Shown: positions 53,644 to 63,082, counted from the first letter of the stretch. The stretch is 64,000 nt of DNA from Candidatus Fermentibacterota bacterium (GCA_014728175.1 WJMA01000036.1:1-64000); one strand, 5' to 3'. Program-made: numbers and translations. The notes: generated from the sequence alone by a model not told the origin.

Positions 53644-55378
53644 GCACCTCTCCCTCCAGGTACTCCGTCAGGATGCGCTCCGCCACCGGGGCCCCCGCGG
53701 TCCCTCCGCCTCCGCCGTGTTCCAGGATCAAGGCCACGGCTATGGTCCGGGGCTTCTTCAGGTAACCCACCACCCAGGCGTGGGCCTCACCGGGAACCTC
53801 CGCGGTCCCGGTCTTGCCGTAGAACTTCCACGCGAAGTCGGAGAAGGCGTCGCTCAGCGTACCTTCCGGGTCCTCCACGGCCAGCCTCATGCCTTCCTCC
53901 ACCACCTCCACCGTCCGGTCGGACAGCTGGGCGGGGGGGCGGTCGACCTCCAGCCGCAGACTGTCCTCCAGCTCCCGGGGACGGTACACGATCCGAAGGG
54001 GCGGCATACCTCCCCTGGAGGCGAAAAGACCGGTGACCATGGCCATCTGAATGGGAGTGGTCAGCAGTTCACCCTCCCCTACCGAGACGTTGAGCAGGTT
54101 TCCCAGGCCCCATCCGTCCCGTCCGTAGAGCCGGTCCAGCTCCTTGGAGTCCGGAACCAGCCCTTCTCGCTCTCCGGGAAGAACGGACGTTGTGTGGGAG
54201 CCCAGACCGAGGGTACGGCAGTAGGCGGCCAGGTCGTCCAGGCTGCCCAGCTGGATCGTCTGGTAGAAGAAGATGTTGCACGAGTAGGAGAGAGCATCCA
54301 CCACGGCGAGCCTTCCGTGCGCCTTCCAGCAGCCGAAGTCCGTGCCCCCCAGATGGTAGGTGCCGTAGCAGGGATCCGGCTTGTAATCGCGATCTATAAG
54401 GCCCCTTTCCAGAAGGTAGGCCGCCGTCACCACCTTGAAGGTTGAAGCGGGGGGATAGGAGGCGGCCCATGCTCTTCCCAGCAGTGGATTGGCCCGGTCA
54501 TCCACGATGGCCTGCCACTCGGACTGGCTCAGCCCGGAAACGATCCTGTTCGGGTTGTATCCGGGCAAGGAGGCCAGGCAGAGAACCTCGCCGGTCGCGT
54601 AATCCAACACCACCACTGCCCCGGGGCATCCGGTCGCCCGGACGGCACTCTCCGCTATCCGCTGCAGCCGGGCGTCTATGGTCAGCATCAGGTCGGAGCC
54701 GGGGCTGGGCTGCACGGTCTGGGTACCGCCGAACTCCTCCACCACCCTGCCCAGAGCGTCCACCACCTCTTTTCGGTAACCGGGCTCACCGCTCAGATGG
54801 TCCTCCAGCACCATCTCCAGGCCGGCCCTTCCCACCAGGCCGCCGTGACCGGTCGATTCCAGCTCCGAGTACCCGACGTAGCCTATGAGGTGACACAGAA
54901 GCTCGCCCTGCGGATACCTCCTCTTGGGGACGACGTCCAGCAGCACGCCTCCCATCCGGTGCAGGTTGTCGGCTACCCCGCTCACTTCCTCCACGCTCAG
55001 GCCATCCTCCAGCAGATACGGTTGGAACGGCTTGACCGAGGCCATTTCCAGCAGGCTGTCCAGCTCGGTCTCCTCCATGCCCAACAGCCCGGCCAGCAGG
55101 GGGGCCCTGGTCGAGTCGAACTCCGAGTAGACCGCCGATAGCATGAAGGCGGCCTCGTTGTCCGCCAGAACCACTCCGTTGCGGTCGGTGATGACCCCTC
55201 TGGGGGCGGGGCGGGGTACTATCCTCAGATGGTTGCGATCCGAGAGGGCGTGGTAGTACTCGCCCCTCACGACCTGCAGGTAGAAGAGCCGACCGGCCAG
55301 GACCGCGAACAGCAGGGTGAACAGGGCGATGTAGACCTTCCAGGGCCAGCTCGCGCCCACGAAGCTCTCGGTTCTCAT
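53630..55378 (-). CDS. mrdA: penicillin-binding protein 2 (transpeptidase)
   Basis: 582 residues: N-terminal membrane anchor, dimerisation domain, then transpeptidase domain. Active-site Ser in SxxK is PASTFKVVTA (~290), SxN is YSCNIFF, and KTG is YGKTGTAEV. It crosslinks peptidoglycan with RodA. It overlaps mreD by four bases. Confidence 0.95.
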   Translation of the reverse strand: MRTESFVGASWPWKVYIALFTLLFAVLAGRLFYLQVVRGEYYHALSDRNHLRIVPRPAPRGVITDRNGVVLADNEAAFMLSAVYSEFDSTRAPLLAGLLGMEETELDSLLEMASVKPFQPYLLEDGLSVEEVSGVADNLHRMGGVLLDVVPKRRYPQGELLCHLIGYVGYSELESTGHGGLVGRAGLEMVLEDHLSGEPGYRKEVVDALGRVVEEFGGTQTVQPSPGSDLMLTIDARLQRIAESAVRATGCPGAVVVLDYATGEVLCLASLPGYNPNRIVSGLSQSEWQAIVDDRANPLLGRAWAASYPPASTFKVVTAAYLLERGLIDRDYKPDPCYGTYHLGGTDFGCWKAHGRLAVVDALSYSCNIFFYQTIQLGSLDDLAAYCRTLGLGSHTTSVLPGEREGLVPDSKELDRLYGRDGWGLGNLLNVSVGEGELLTTPIQMAMVTGLFASRGGMPPLRIVYRPRELEDSLRLEVDRPPAQLSDRTVEVVEEGMRLAVEDPEGTLSDAFSDFAWKFYGKTGTAEVPGEAHAWVVGYLKKPRTIAVALILEHGGGGGTAGAPVAERILTEYLEGEVHEDG

Positions 55379-55866
55379 GCCCCGCTTTCGGTTCTGGCTA
55401 TGCTCATCACGGATCTAAGCCCGGCCATGGCCAGTCCCAAAAGGCCGGTGAGGATCGCTCCCAGGGCTATACCGGGGAAGTAGGACGGAAGAAGCTTCAC
55501 CTGGGAAATGGAAAGGCCCACCACCACCAGATCCCTGATGACCGATGCCGCCATGGCCATCAGAACCAGGACCGTACCGGTCTCCCTGGCCGCCGACCGC
55601 CGGAGCAGAACCGCGGCCCGCATACCCAGAAGTAGGCCCAGGACCGAGGCCCCGGGGGGCAGATGGAGCAACATGTCCAGGCCCAGTCCCGCCCAGAAGG
55701 CTCCCGCTATGGCCCAGTGGGAATCGTGCTGGGTGGCTAGGTAGACCAGGGTCAGAACCACCACGTCCGGCGCGACCAATATCCTGCCCAGAGTTACCTC
55801 CAGAAGCAACTGGACCAGCACCGTCACCACCAGGGCCAGCGAACCCCGGGACAGGAGCACGGACAT
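55375..55866 (-). CDS. mreD: rod-shape determining protein MreD
   Basis: 163 residues with about five membrane helices, typical small MreD. The N-terminal LLLEVTLGRILVAPDVVVL segment and a C-terminal Arg-rich end fit the family. It overlaps mreC by one base (TGATG) and mrdA by four. Confidence 0.88.
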   Translation of the reverse strand: MSVLLSRGSLALVVTVLVQLLLEVTLGRILVAPDVVVLTLVYLATQHDSHWAIAGAFWAGLGLDMLLHLPPGASVLGLLLGMRAAVLLRRSAARETGTVLVLMAMAASVIRDLVVVGLSISQVKLLPSYFPGIALGAILTGLLGLAMAGLRSVMSIARTESGA

Positions 55867-56642
55867 CAGGGAGTCGTCTCCTCCGGAAGCAGCAGCAGAA
55901 CCTCGTTTAGGAGGTCGAAGTTCACGGCGGTCTTCAGCGAAAGCTGCCGGCCGGTGCCCGGATCGGCGGGCCCGACGGCCTCTACGGACCCCACGAGCAG
56001 GCCGTCGGGATAAACTCCTCCGCTGCTGCTGGTGTAGACGCGATCGCCCACGGAAACCTCCGCGGAAATGTCTATGTGCTGCATCTCCACCTCGCCCTGC
56101 GCCGAGGAGCGGATTATCCCCATCGCCCCGGACGGATGCACGGTTCCGGTCAGGAATACGGCCGGGTTCTTCAGGGTTATGACGTCACAGCTGCTCTCCC
56201 TCACCTCCGAGACTATTCCCACCAACCCGTGCGGCGATAGGCAAACCGTGTTCACCGTAACTCCGTCGCGGTGGCCCCTGTCCACGACTATGGTCCCGGA
56301 GACCAGGCCCTCCCTCCTGAAAAGGACCCTTCCGGCCAGGGTTCTTCTCACCGAGGTCTTGGTTATTCCCAGCAGGTAGCGGTAGCGCTCGCACTTCATG
56401 GCCGCCTCGCGCAACCTGGCGTTCTCCAGCATCAACTCTGTGACGGCGGCCCGCAGCTCGGCCAGCTCGGGCTGTCGCGTCCTTTCGAAGAACAGCCCGG
56501 CGAATCTGGCTCCCAGCCAGCTTCCCAACCCGCTTATCGCGGTCGAGCCCAGAAGGAGAACCAGAACGGCTGCGACCAGGTAGGAGTAGAAACTCTTCCT
56601 GTCACCCCGGCCGCGTCTGTCGGTTTGCCTGGCGTGCCTCAT
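55866..56642 (-). CDS. mreC: rod-shape determining protein MreC
   Basis: About 258 residues from ATG 56642, with GGAG five bases upstream; the longer frame runs into mreB. Basic N-terminus, one membrane helix, a coiled coil (ELRAAVTELMLENARLREAAMK), and two beta-barrel domains with DRGHRDGVTVNTVCLSPHGLVG. It scaffolds the elongasome in the periplasm. Confidence 0.92.
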   Translation of the reverse strand: MRHARQTDRRGRGDRKSFYSYLVAAVLVLLLGSTAISGLGSWLGARFAGLFFERTRQPELAELRAAVTELMLENARLREAAMKCERYRYLLGITKTSVRRTLAGRVLFRREGLVSGTIVVDRGHRDGVTVNTVCLSPHGLVGIVSEVRESSCDVITLKNPAVFLTGTVHPSGAMGIIRSSAQGEVEMQHIDISAEVSVGDRVYTSSSGGVYPDGLLVGSVEAVGPADPGTGRQLSLKTAVNFDLLNEVLLLLPEETTP

Positions 56643-56653
56643 CAGAACTCCGG

Positions 56654-57691
56654 TCAGGAAAGTAGCAGCTTGCGGTACCGGTAGAGGTCCTCGAGTATGA
56701 TACCCGCTCCCAGAACGGTGCACGATAGGGGATTGTCCGATATGCGTATGGGCAAGCCGGTCTCGCTCATCAAGAGCCGGTCGATACCTCTCAGCGCGGA
56801 CCCTCCTCCGGTAAGGACTATACCTCTCTCCACTATATCGCTGGCCAGCTCCGGAGGGGTGCGCTCCAACCCGTGCCTTATGGCCTCTGTCACCGCGGCC
56901 ACGGTCTCCTTGAGGGCCAGCCTGATGTCCGTGGATCTGATGGGATAAGTCTTGGGAATCCCGTTTACGAAATCCAGGCCGCTGACGTCCATCACCTCGT
57001 CATCTTCCTCCAGTACGGTCCCCAGGGCGATCTTCACCTTCTCCGCCGTTCTCTCTCCGACCAGCAGGCTGTAGTGCTTCTTGAGGTAACCGGCTATGGC
57101 ATCGTCCATCTCGTCTCCGCCTACCCTTATGGAGTTGTTGGCCGCGATCGAGGACAGGCTTATTACCGCTACCTCGGTGGTCCCGCCTCCGATGTCCACG
57201 ATCATGTTGCCGCTGGCGGCGGCCACCGGCAGGCCGACCCCCACCGCGGCCGCGAGCGGCTCGGGTATCAGGAACACGTCCCGGGCCCCGGCCCTTTCCA
57301 GGGCGTTCCTGACCGCGGTTATCTCCACCTCGGTGATTCCGCTGGGAACGCACACCAGTATTCTGGGCCGCATCGCGAAACGGGTGGGCTGCGCTTTCTC
57401 GAAGAAGGTCCTCAACATGGCCATGGTTGCAGTGGCATTGGTTATGACGCCATCCTGGAGAGGCTGTACGGCATCGACGCGGGCGCCCGTCCTTCCCAGC
57501 ATCATCTTGGCCTTCCGGCCCACCGCGACCACGTCGTTGGTCTCCTTTTCCACCGTCACCACGCTGGGCTCCTCCAGGACTATTCCCCTGCCTTCCGCGT
57601 AAACAAGGGTGTTGGCGGTTCCCAGATCGATGGCCATAGAGGTGGAGAAAAAGGGCTTACGCTTCCCCCTGAGGAGACTGAGTATCCCCAT
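56654..57691 (-). CDS. mreB: rod-shape actin-like protein MreB
   Basis: 345 residues from ATG 57691. Actin-fold phosphate loops MAIDLGTANTLVY and MIVDIGGGTTEVAV, adenosine motif GIVLTGGGSALRGIDRLL. It forms membrane-associated filaments guiding wall synthesis. First gene of mreBCD-mrdA-rodA-lgt, directly behind a promoter. Confidence 0.97.
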   Translation of the reverse strand: MGILSLLRGKRKPFFSTSMAIDLGTANTLVYAEGRGIVLEEPSVVTVEKETNDVVAVGRKAKMMLGRTGARVDAVQPLQDGVITNATATMAMLRTFFEKAQPTRFAMRPRILVCVPSGITEVEITAVRNALERAGARDVFLIPEPLAAAVGVGLPVAAASGNMIVDIGGGTTEVAVISLSSIAANNSIRVGGDEMDDAIAGYLKKHYSLLVGERTAEKVKIALGTVLEEDDEVMDVSGLDFVNGIPKTYPIRSTDIRLALKETVAAVTEAIRHGLERTPPELASDIVERGIVLTGGGSALRGIDRLLMSETGLPIRISDNPLSCTVLGAGIILEDLYRYRKLLLS

Positions 57692-57726
57692 GCTATTCTG
57701 ACCCCCAATAAAAATGGTGCCCGGGT

Positions 57727-57755
57727 TGCATAGCAAAGTGGGTTCGCTGCGTCAA
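57727..57755 (-). promoter_or_regulatory. candidate sigma-70 promoter for the mre operon
   Basis: On the minus strand: TTGACG (57750-57755), a 17-nt spacer, and TATGCA (57727-57732). The start is near 57720, about 30 nt before the mreB ATG. Confidence 0.4.
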
Positions 57756-57813
57756 CTACCTCTTCTGGCTAAGGGGCATAGGTTTAGGAAGGGAGGAAGT
57801 AGATGTTAACTGG

Positions 57814-58617
57814 TCATTCGGTACCGGCAGGCCAACCGGGCTCCCAGAACGGCCCTCCGCTCAGGGTATCGATCTCTACCGGTACCCGCAGGGTCCACAG
57901 CTCATCCCAGGACTCCGTCGGAGACCTTATCTCGCGAATCTCGACCACCCATCTACCGTCCGGGGTCTCCATGGCCCATCCCGAGGGCCAGGCCTCGTAC
58001 TCGTCGCCGGGGCTTGCCGATAGTACCTGCAGCCTTCCTCCCTCCCAGAAAACGGCCTCCGGGAAAAGGTCGGCCGGGCCCATACCCACCCGGAGTCGCC
58101 CGACGGTGCTCGAACCGGCTGCGGCCAGCTCCCACTGAATGGGATGGATGCTGTCCGGGTAGGCCCCGTTAACAATTTCCTCCGGTTCGGTGCGCAGAGG
58201 GAAGCCGGTTCGAAGCAGGAAAACCGCGTCCCGGGCCTTTATCCTTCCCGGGCCCAGGGGAACCCCGTCCGCGACGAAGATGGCCTCCTCCCGTCCGGGA
58301 TAGTAAACGAGGGTGCCCGACGAATCACAACTAAGCGACAGGAAGGGCTTTCCGGCCGGATCGTACACGTCGGCCCTCAGCTTACCCCGCGACCGCGAGC
58401 CCCACAGGACGAAAGGGCCCTCCGCGACCAGGTTGGCTCCGTCGGATACCAGCCTGCCGGTTATCTGGAATTCCGTGGTCCGTCCCCAGTGGGCTCGGGT
58501 CCGAGCGGAGTACATGGTGGCCAGATGCACAACTCTCTCCGGCCTAAGGGTAGGCCTTCCACAACAGCACAGCAGAAGAAGCGGCAGCGGCCATGCACGG
58601 CGGCGTATCCGGTTCAT
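57814..58617 (-). CDS. putative lipoprotein, function unknown
   Basis: 267 residues. An Arg-rich N-terminus and a short hydrophobic stretch end in LLLLCCCG, so one of Cys17-19 is probably lipidated. The rest is beta-rich (KLRADVYDPAGKPFLSLSCD, TLVYYPGREEAIFVADG), reminiscent of LolB- or DUF4292-like lipoproteins. It sits four bases after a small helical gene. Confidence 0.65.
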   Translation of the reverse strand: MNRIRRRAWPLPLLLLCCCGRPTLRPERVVHLATMYSARTRAHWGRTTEFQITGRLVSDGANLVAEGPFVLWGSRSRGKLRADVYDPAGKPFLSLSCDSSGTLVYYPGREEAIFVADGVPLGPGRIKARDAVFLLRTGFPLRTEPEEIVNGAYPDSIHPIQWELAAAGSSTVGRLRVGMGPADLFPEAVFWEGGRLQVLSASPGDEYEAWPSGWAMETPDGRWVVEIREIRSPTESWDELWTLRVPVEIDTLSGGPFWEPGWPAGTE

Positions 58618-58621
58618 CCGA

Positions 58622-58834
58622 TCAGGATCCGGATTCCACCTCGTACTTCTCCTCCAGGTCTACCAGGCGGCGCTCTATCCGCAGCTCCTTGAGGTATTTG
58701 TCTTTCCGGGCTTCCAAGGCCTTGTTACCGGGGACCTTCTCCAACAGGGAGTCTATCATCTTCAGGGCCCTCTCCCTGTTTCCGTCCTTCGCTGTCTTGT
58801 CTATCTTCCTTATCAGCTCGCTCAGCTTGGCCAT
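58622..58834 (-). CDS. small helical (TPR-like) protein
   Basis: 70 residues, all helical: MAKLSELIRKIDKTAKDGN, RALKMIDSLLEKVPGNKALEAR, then a charged coil. The middle resembles one tetratricopeptide hairpin. No firm family. It is four bases from the PHP gene and from the lipoprotein gene. Confidence 0.65.
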   Translation of the reverse strand: MAKLSELIRKIDKTAKDGNRERALKMIDSLLEKVPGNKALEARKDKYLKELRIERRLVDLEEKYEVESGS

Positions 58835-58838
58835 TTAC

Positions 58839-59723
58839 CTATCCTTTCCCGGGCAATGTCAGCCCGCAGGCTGCCAGAAACCTTTCCACATCTTTCGCGT
58901 CAACATGAAAACCACTCTCTTCTCCACCAAGGGGCACGCTGCTCATTCTATTTCCATGGTAATCGGTTCCCCCGGTCACCATAAGGTCCAACTCTTCGCA
59001 CATCGTCAACAGGAAATCCCGGAGTTCGGCCGAATGGGTTGGATAGTACACCTCAAGCCCGGCCAGACCGTCGTCCACCAGGGATTCCACCAGGGCTCTA
59101 AGCTCTCTGTGAGACTTGCCCAGAAGCCCGGGATGAGCGAGCACCGGAAGGCCGTTCTGGCTCCTTATCACCCCTATCGACCGGTCAACCGAAAGGCGCT
59201 TCCTCTCGAAATACGCGGGCCTCTCCCGGGCCAGGTACCTCTCGAACGCCTCCTTCTCGCTGCTCACCAACCCCTCCCTGAGCATGGCTTTCGCTATGTG
59301 TGGACGGCCGAGCACCGGCTTGCTCTCTATGCGCTCTATGCTGCCGGGGCTCAGGCCCACTCCCAGGCTGGAGAGCCTGACCAGTATCTTGCGATTCCTC
59401 TCCCGCCTGCCATCCTGAACCATTGCCAGGGCTTTCTGCAACTCATTCTGCGGGTCTACGAGCTCCCGGGGGGAGGAGTGGGGGAAGTATCCCAGAAGGT
59501 GTGACGTGCCGCCGTCACGCAGGTCGATGCTCAGCTCTATTCCCAGTACCAGGCGGACGCCCAGGGGCCCGGCTGCCTTCGCTGCCCCGGGAAGCCCGCC
59601 CATGGTGTCATGATCGCACATTCCCAGCACGGAAAGGCCTTTTCTGTTCGATATCTCGACCAGCTCCGCCGGGGTGTGCTCACCGTCCGACGCGGTGCTG
59701 TGCACATGCAGATCAACGAGCAT
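58839..59723 (-). CDS. PHP-domain metal-dependent phosphoesterase
   Basis: About 294 residues from ATG 59723, with GGAGG six bases upstream. PHP motifs LVDLHVHSTASDGEHTP, GMCDHDTMGG, LGIELSID, LAHPGLL and TGGTDYHG carry the metal ligands. It resembles the PHP phosphoesterases of the YciV (3',5'-nucleoside bisphosphate phosphatase) type. The substrate is not shown. Confidence 0.9.
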   Translation of the reverse strand: MLVDLHVHSTASDGEHTPAELVEISNRKGLSVLGMCDHDTMGGLPGAAKAAGPLGVRLVLGIELSIDLRDGGTSHLLGYFPHSSPRELVDPQNELQKALAMVQDGRRERNRKILVRLSSLGVGLSPGSIERIESKPVLGRPHIAKAMLREGLVSSEKEAFERYLARERPAYFERKRLSVDRSIGVIRSQNGLPVLAHPGLLGKSHRELRALVESLVDDGLAGLEVYYPTHSAELRDFLLTMCEELDLMVTGGTDYHGNRMSSVPLGGEESGFHVDAKDVERFLAACGLTLPGKG

Positions 59724-59829
59724 ACGATCCTCCCGATCCAGCGGAATATTATCCGCCCCCGGTGGCTGCGCAAACCATTCGGGAAACGGCCCCTGGACAA
59801 GGGACGCCCGTAAGGAGAGTTTTAAAGCC

Positions 59830-60792
59830 ATGGAACGCCTCATTCCCGACCAGGTAACGGCTGCGGCCTGCAGATGGCTGCTCGACGGTGCGGCGGAGGG
59901 GCGGTACCGGGGTCCGCGGCCACCCCTGGACCATGAGCTTGCGCCACTGCTCTCCACCGAGACCGGGAGGCCCAGGCTCGGCCTGTCCAGCGCCGCCGCC
60001 TGGACCAGGATCCATCAGACCATGGCCCCCGCTCTGAGAAGACTGGACAGGGCGGGAGTACACGTATGGGCCATAAAGGGCTACGACCTCGCCCTGAGCG
60101 TTTATCCCCGTCCCGGATCCCGCCCCATGCGGGACGCCGACCTAATGGTACGAACCGAGGATCTGCCGGTGGTCAGGAACGTGCTCAAGACCCTGGGGTG
60201 GAGCGAAGCGAGCCCCGGTGACGGGTTGCTCTACTCCGGCATCGTGGCCGAGTGCAAGTACCAAAAGGGCTCGGTACTGGTGGAGACCCATACCCATCCC
60301 TTCTACTACCCGGCGCTCTACCCGGGAAGACTTCCCCCGGACCTTCTGGAGGACGGCAGAAGTTTGGGACCGGGCCTGAGGGGCCTCAATTGGCGGTACG
60401 CCATGCTGATCGTTGCCGTTCACGCCCTGACCAGCCCACCCCTCAGAGCCGTATGGTGGACCGATCTGGCCCTTCTAAGCGCGACGGTCGACGAGAGTGT
60501 AGGCTGGGCCGGCTTCTCGTTCTGGGCCTGCAACAGCGGCTTGGGCCCCGGCGTAGGCCGGCTTCTGCAAACCCTTCGCCGTCGGACCGGCGCCCCCGTC
60601 CCCCGGCGGGTGATCGACGTTCTGCTGGCAGCCCCGGACAGGTCCGTCGTGTTGAGCAGCATCAGAAAGGGAGGCGGCAGGCCCACCCTGAGAAACGTCC
60701 TCGCCCTACGGGGTTGGCGAAAGCTCTCGTTTGCAGTATGCACAATCTTTCGGGTATTTGGCTCCAGGCCACCATTGACCGGGAGCCGCTGA
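59830..60792 (+). CDS. nucleotidyltransferase-family protein (PF14907-like)
   Basis: 320 residues from ATG 59830; AAGGAG is 12 bases upstream, longer than usual. The motif IKGYDLALSVYPRPGSRPMRDADLMV matches the uncharacterised nucleotidyltransferase family, with the DxD in MRDADLMV as the metal site. The substrate is unknown. It is divergent from the PHP gene and followed by the HD gene 18 bp downstream. Confidence 0.8.
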   Translation: MERLIPDQVTAAACRWLLDGAAEGRYRGPRPPLDHELAPLLSTETGRPRLGLSSAAAWTRIHQTMAPALRRLDRAGVHVWAIKGYDLALSVYPRPGSRPMRDADLMVRTEDLPVVRNVLKTLGWSEASPGDGLLYSGIVAECKYQKGSVLVETHTHPFYYPALYPGRLPPDLLEDGRSLGPGLRGLNWRYAMLIVAVHALTSPPLRAVWWTDLALLSATVDESVGWAGFSFWACNSGLGPGVGRLLQTLRRRTGAPVPRRVIDVLLAAPDRSVVLSSIRKGGGRPTLRNVLALRGWRKLSFAVCTIFRVFGSRPPLTGSR

Positions 60793-60810
60793 CTGAAAGG
60801 CTTTAGGTCC

Positions 60811-62136
60811 ATGTCCAGGAAGGTGATGTACGTCAGGGACCCGGTGTTGGGAAGCGTCAAGCTCTCCCCCCTCCAGGAAGAGCTTCTCAAGACGGTCGAG
60901 GTCCAGCGTCTGAGCTTCATCCATCAGCTGGGCACCACCTTCCAGTGCTATCCGGGGGCCCACGGCATGCGTCTGTCCCACGCCATCGGGGTTTCTCACC
61001 TGGCGGGGAGAATAGCCCGTAAGACCCTTCCGGAGTTGGAGGGAATAGACGAGCAAAGGCTTAAGCGTTGGATAGACCTCCTGGAGTCGGCGGGCATGCT
61101 TCACGACATCGGTCACATGCCCTGGTCACACACCCTGGAGCCCCTCTACACGGAGCTGACCGGCCGCAACCACATGGACCTGGTAGCCGGCCTGGTAACG
61201 GGCGAGGAAAGCCTGGGCATACAGGGCTGCGGGAGGATACCGACGATTCTCTCCGATCACGGCATCGATCCCCGGGAGGTGGCCGACCTCATCTGCAGCC
61301 GCTTCGACGGCCCTCCCTTCCTGCAGCAGATGATCTTCGGCGAGGTGGACGCGGACATGCTCGATTACCTCCAGCGCGACTTCCACTTCACCGGAGTAGC
61401 CTTCGGCCACATCGAGGTGGACAGAATCGTAAGCACCATGACCGTGAGAGACGACCGGCTGGTATTCCTGGAAAAGGCCCTGGACGCGGTCCGTGATTTC
61501 CTGCACGCCAGGATGCAGATGTACTCCAGCGTCTACCTGCACAAGAAGACCAGGATAGTGGACCAGATGCTCCTCAGAGCCTCCAGAAGGAGCGCTGCCG
61601 AGCTGGGCGAGCTGGAAGGTTTTCACAGGATGACCGACGACGAGCTGTTGAGCTTCCTGGTGAACGAGTCCTCCGACCCCTGGGTGAGGGAGATGGGCTG
61701 GCGGATAAAGTACCGTCAGGGGCTCTTCTCCCGGGTATTCAGGATCGACGCCCCCACCCTGACAGAGACGGAGAAGAGATTCCTGGGCAGCATCACCGGA
61801 GGAGGAAACCTCCCGGAGGTGGTAGACGACCTGGAGAGGCAGGTCTCCGAGGCGGCGGGTATCGACCCCCGATACCTGATCGTCGACCTCCCGCTGGAGG
61901 CGGTGAGGGCCTCGGAGGAGCGCTTTGAAAGGATAGACATACGCTTCGTCGATTCCAAGGGCAAAATGGTCGGGCTGGAGAAGATCGATCCGGTTTTCGC
62001 CGATTACCTCGGCGCCGCGGCCCCCAACCGGAGCCTGATGACGCTCAGCTGCGCGCCAGAGCATAAACCCGCGGTCAGGAATGCCTGCGCCAAAGTGTTC
62101 AGCGACGTCGCCCTACCACTGTTTACGAAGGACTAG
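60811..62136 (+). CDS. HD-domain phosphohydrolase (SAMHD1/YwfO-like)
   Basis: 441 residues. HD ligands: HGMRLSHAIGVSHLAG, LHDIGHMPWSHTLEPL and EVDADMLDYLQRD. This is the SAMHD1/dGTPase-like order seen in YwfO-type dNTP triphosphohydrolases. The C-terminal half is helical with a beta-rich end. It probably hydrolyses a nucleotide; dNTP is the likely class but not proven. Confidence 0.85.
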   Translation: MSRKVMYVRDPVLGSVKLSPLQEELLKTVEVQRLSFIHQLGTTFQCYPGAHGMRLSHAIGVSHLAGRIARKTLPELEGIDEQRLKRWIDLLESAGMLHDIGHMPWSHTLEPLYTELTGRNHMDLVAGLVTGEESLGIQGCGRIPTILSDHGIDPREVADLICSRFDGPPFLQQMIFGEVDADMLDYLQRDFHFTGVAFGHIEVDRIVSTMTVRDDRLVFLEKALDAVRDFLHARMQMYSSVYLHKKTRIVDQMLLRASRRSAAELGELEGFHRMTDDELLSFLVNESSDPWVREMGWRIKYRQGLFSRVFRIDAPTLTETEKRFLGSITGGGNLPEVVDDLERQVSEAAGIDPRYLIVDLPLEAVRASEERFERIDIRFVDSKGKMVGLEKIDPVFADYLGAAAPNRSLMTLSCAPEHKPAVRNACAKVFSDVALPLFTKD

Positions 62137-62945
62137 CGCTCTCCGTCCAGCTCCAGCGCTCCGGTGACCTTCCCGCAGTTCCCGCAGGTGAAGCCCAGGT
62201 GCTCCCACATTCCAATGGACACGTACCATCTGACCTTGTCGTGGCCGGGACGGCTCATGGGGCTTCCGCACTCCGGGCACTCCCAGTCGACGTCTCTAAG
62301 GCCGCGGTGTTCCTCCAGAGCAGCCTCCAGCTTCCATACGTAGCCCTTGAACCCCTTCTTGGCGGCTATGTCTCTGGAAGTCTGGGAGGCGGCGTTTCTG
62401 GCGTAGACTATGGCCCCGTTCTTGATGAGGAGATCGATAAGTGAGCTGCGACCGGGTTCCATCGCGGCGTAGTGCAGGGGCGTGTTCCCGGTCTCGTCCT
62501 CGGCGTTAACGTCGGCACCGCTCTCTATGAGCAACTTGGATACCGCCACCGTTCCGTTGTCCACTGCCATGTGGAGGGCGGTGACTCCGCCGCTGGAGGA
62601 GGAGTCGGGCGAGGCCCCGGCCTCCAGCAAAGCTTCCACCAGCTGGGGACAGTCGGACTTGGCCGCCAATTGCAGCGCGGTCTCGTCCTTGGGACCGATG
62701 GCCACGTTAACGTCTCCCCCGGAGGCGATTACGTTCTGTACTATCCTGGACAGCTTCTCGCGGGGTATCTGCTGCAAGTCTATCACCCTCTCCACGAGAA
62801 GCTCCAGTATGCTCTTCCCGGTATCCTTGTCCACCGAGGAGGATTTGACGCCGTGCTTGGAGAGCGATACCAGAGAGCTCCAGTCGGGCGGCGAATCCTT
62901 CAACCGGGATATGAACTTCTTAGTAGAGCTGGAGAAGAGGGCCAA
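62133..62945 (-). CDS. ankyrin-repeat protein with C-terminal zinc ribbon
   Basis: About 270 residues from TTG 62945, which has GGAGG five bases upstream; residues before it look non-coding. Residues ~80-210 hold four or so ankyrin repeats (DETALQLAAKSDCPQLVEALLEAGA, GVTALHMAVDNGTVAV, GNTPLHYAAMEPG). The C-terminus has CPECG and CGNCG knuckles, a zinc ribbon. A protein-binding adaptor of unknown partner. It overlaps the HD gene stop by four bases on the opposite strand. Confidence 0.82.
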   Translation of the reverse strand: MALFSSSTKKFISRLKDSPPDWSSLVSLSKHGVKSSSVDKDTGKSILELLVERVIDLQQIPREKLSRIVQNVIASGGDVNVAIGPKDETALQLAAKSDCPQLVEALLEAGASPDSSSSGGVTALHMAVDNGTVAVSKLLIESGADVNAEDETGNTPLHYAAMEPGRSSLIDLLIKNGAIVYARNAASQTSRDIAAKKGFKGYVWKLEAALEEHRGLRDVDWECPECGSPMSRPGHDKVRWYVSIGMWEHLGFTCGNCGKVTGALELDGER

Positions 62946-63082
62946 TCGAGCCTCCGTCCAATGTGTGCGCGTCCGCCCCGATCCGGTGCAACCTGGAGTG
63001 CTAGGTAGCGGACGTCCGCAGATCACGGACAGCGGAAATATATGAAGGCCCCCGGCGCTTTACCATACCCGCCGGGCAATCC

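Noticed and set aside
59830-62136. Nucleotidyltransferase and HD genes as a toxin-antitoxin or defence pair
   Set aside because: Both are larger than typical TA genes, no overlap or defence neighbours, and the HD gene resembles housekeeping SAMHD1-like proteins.
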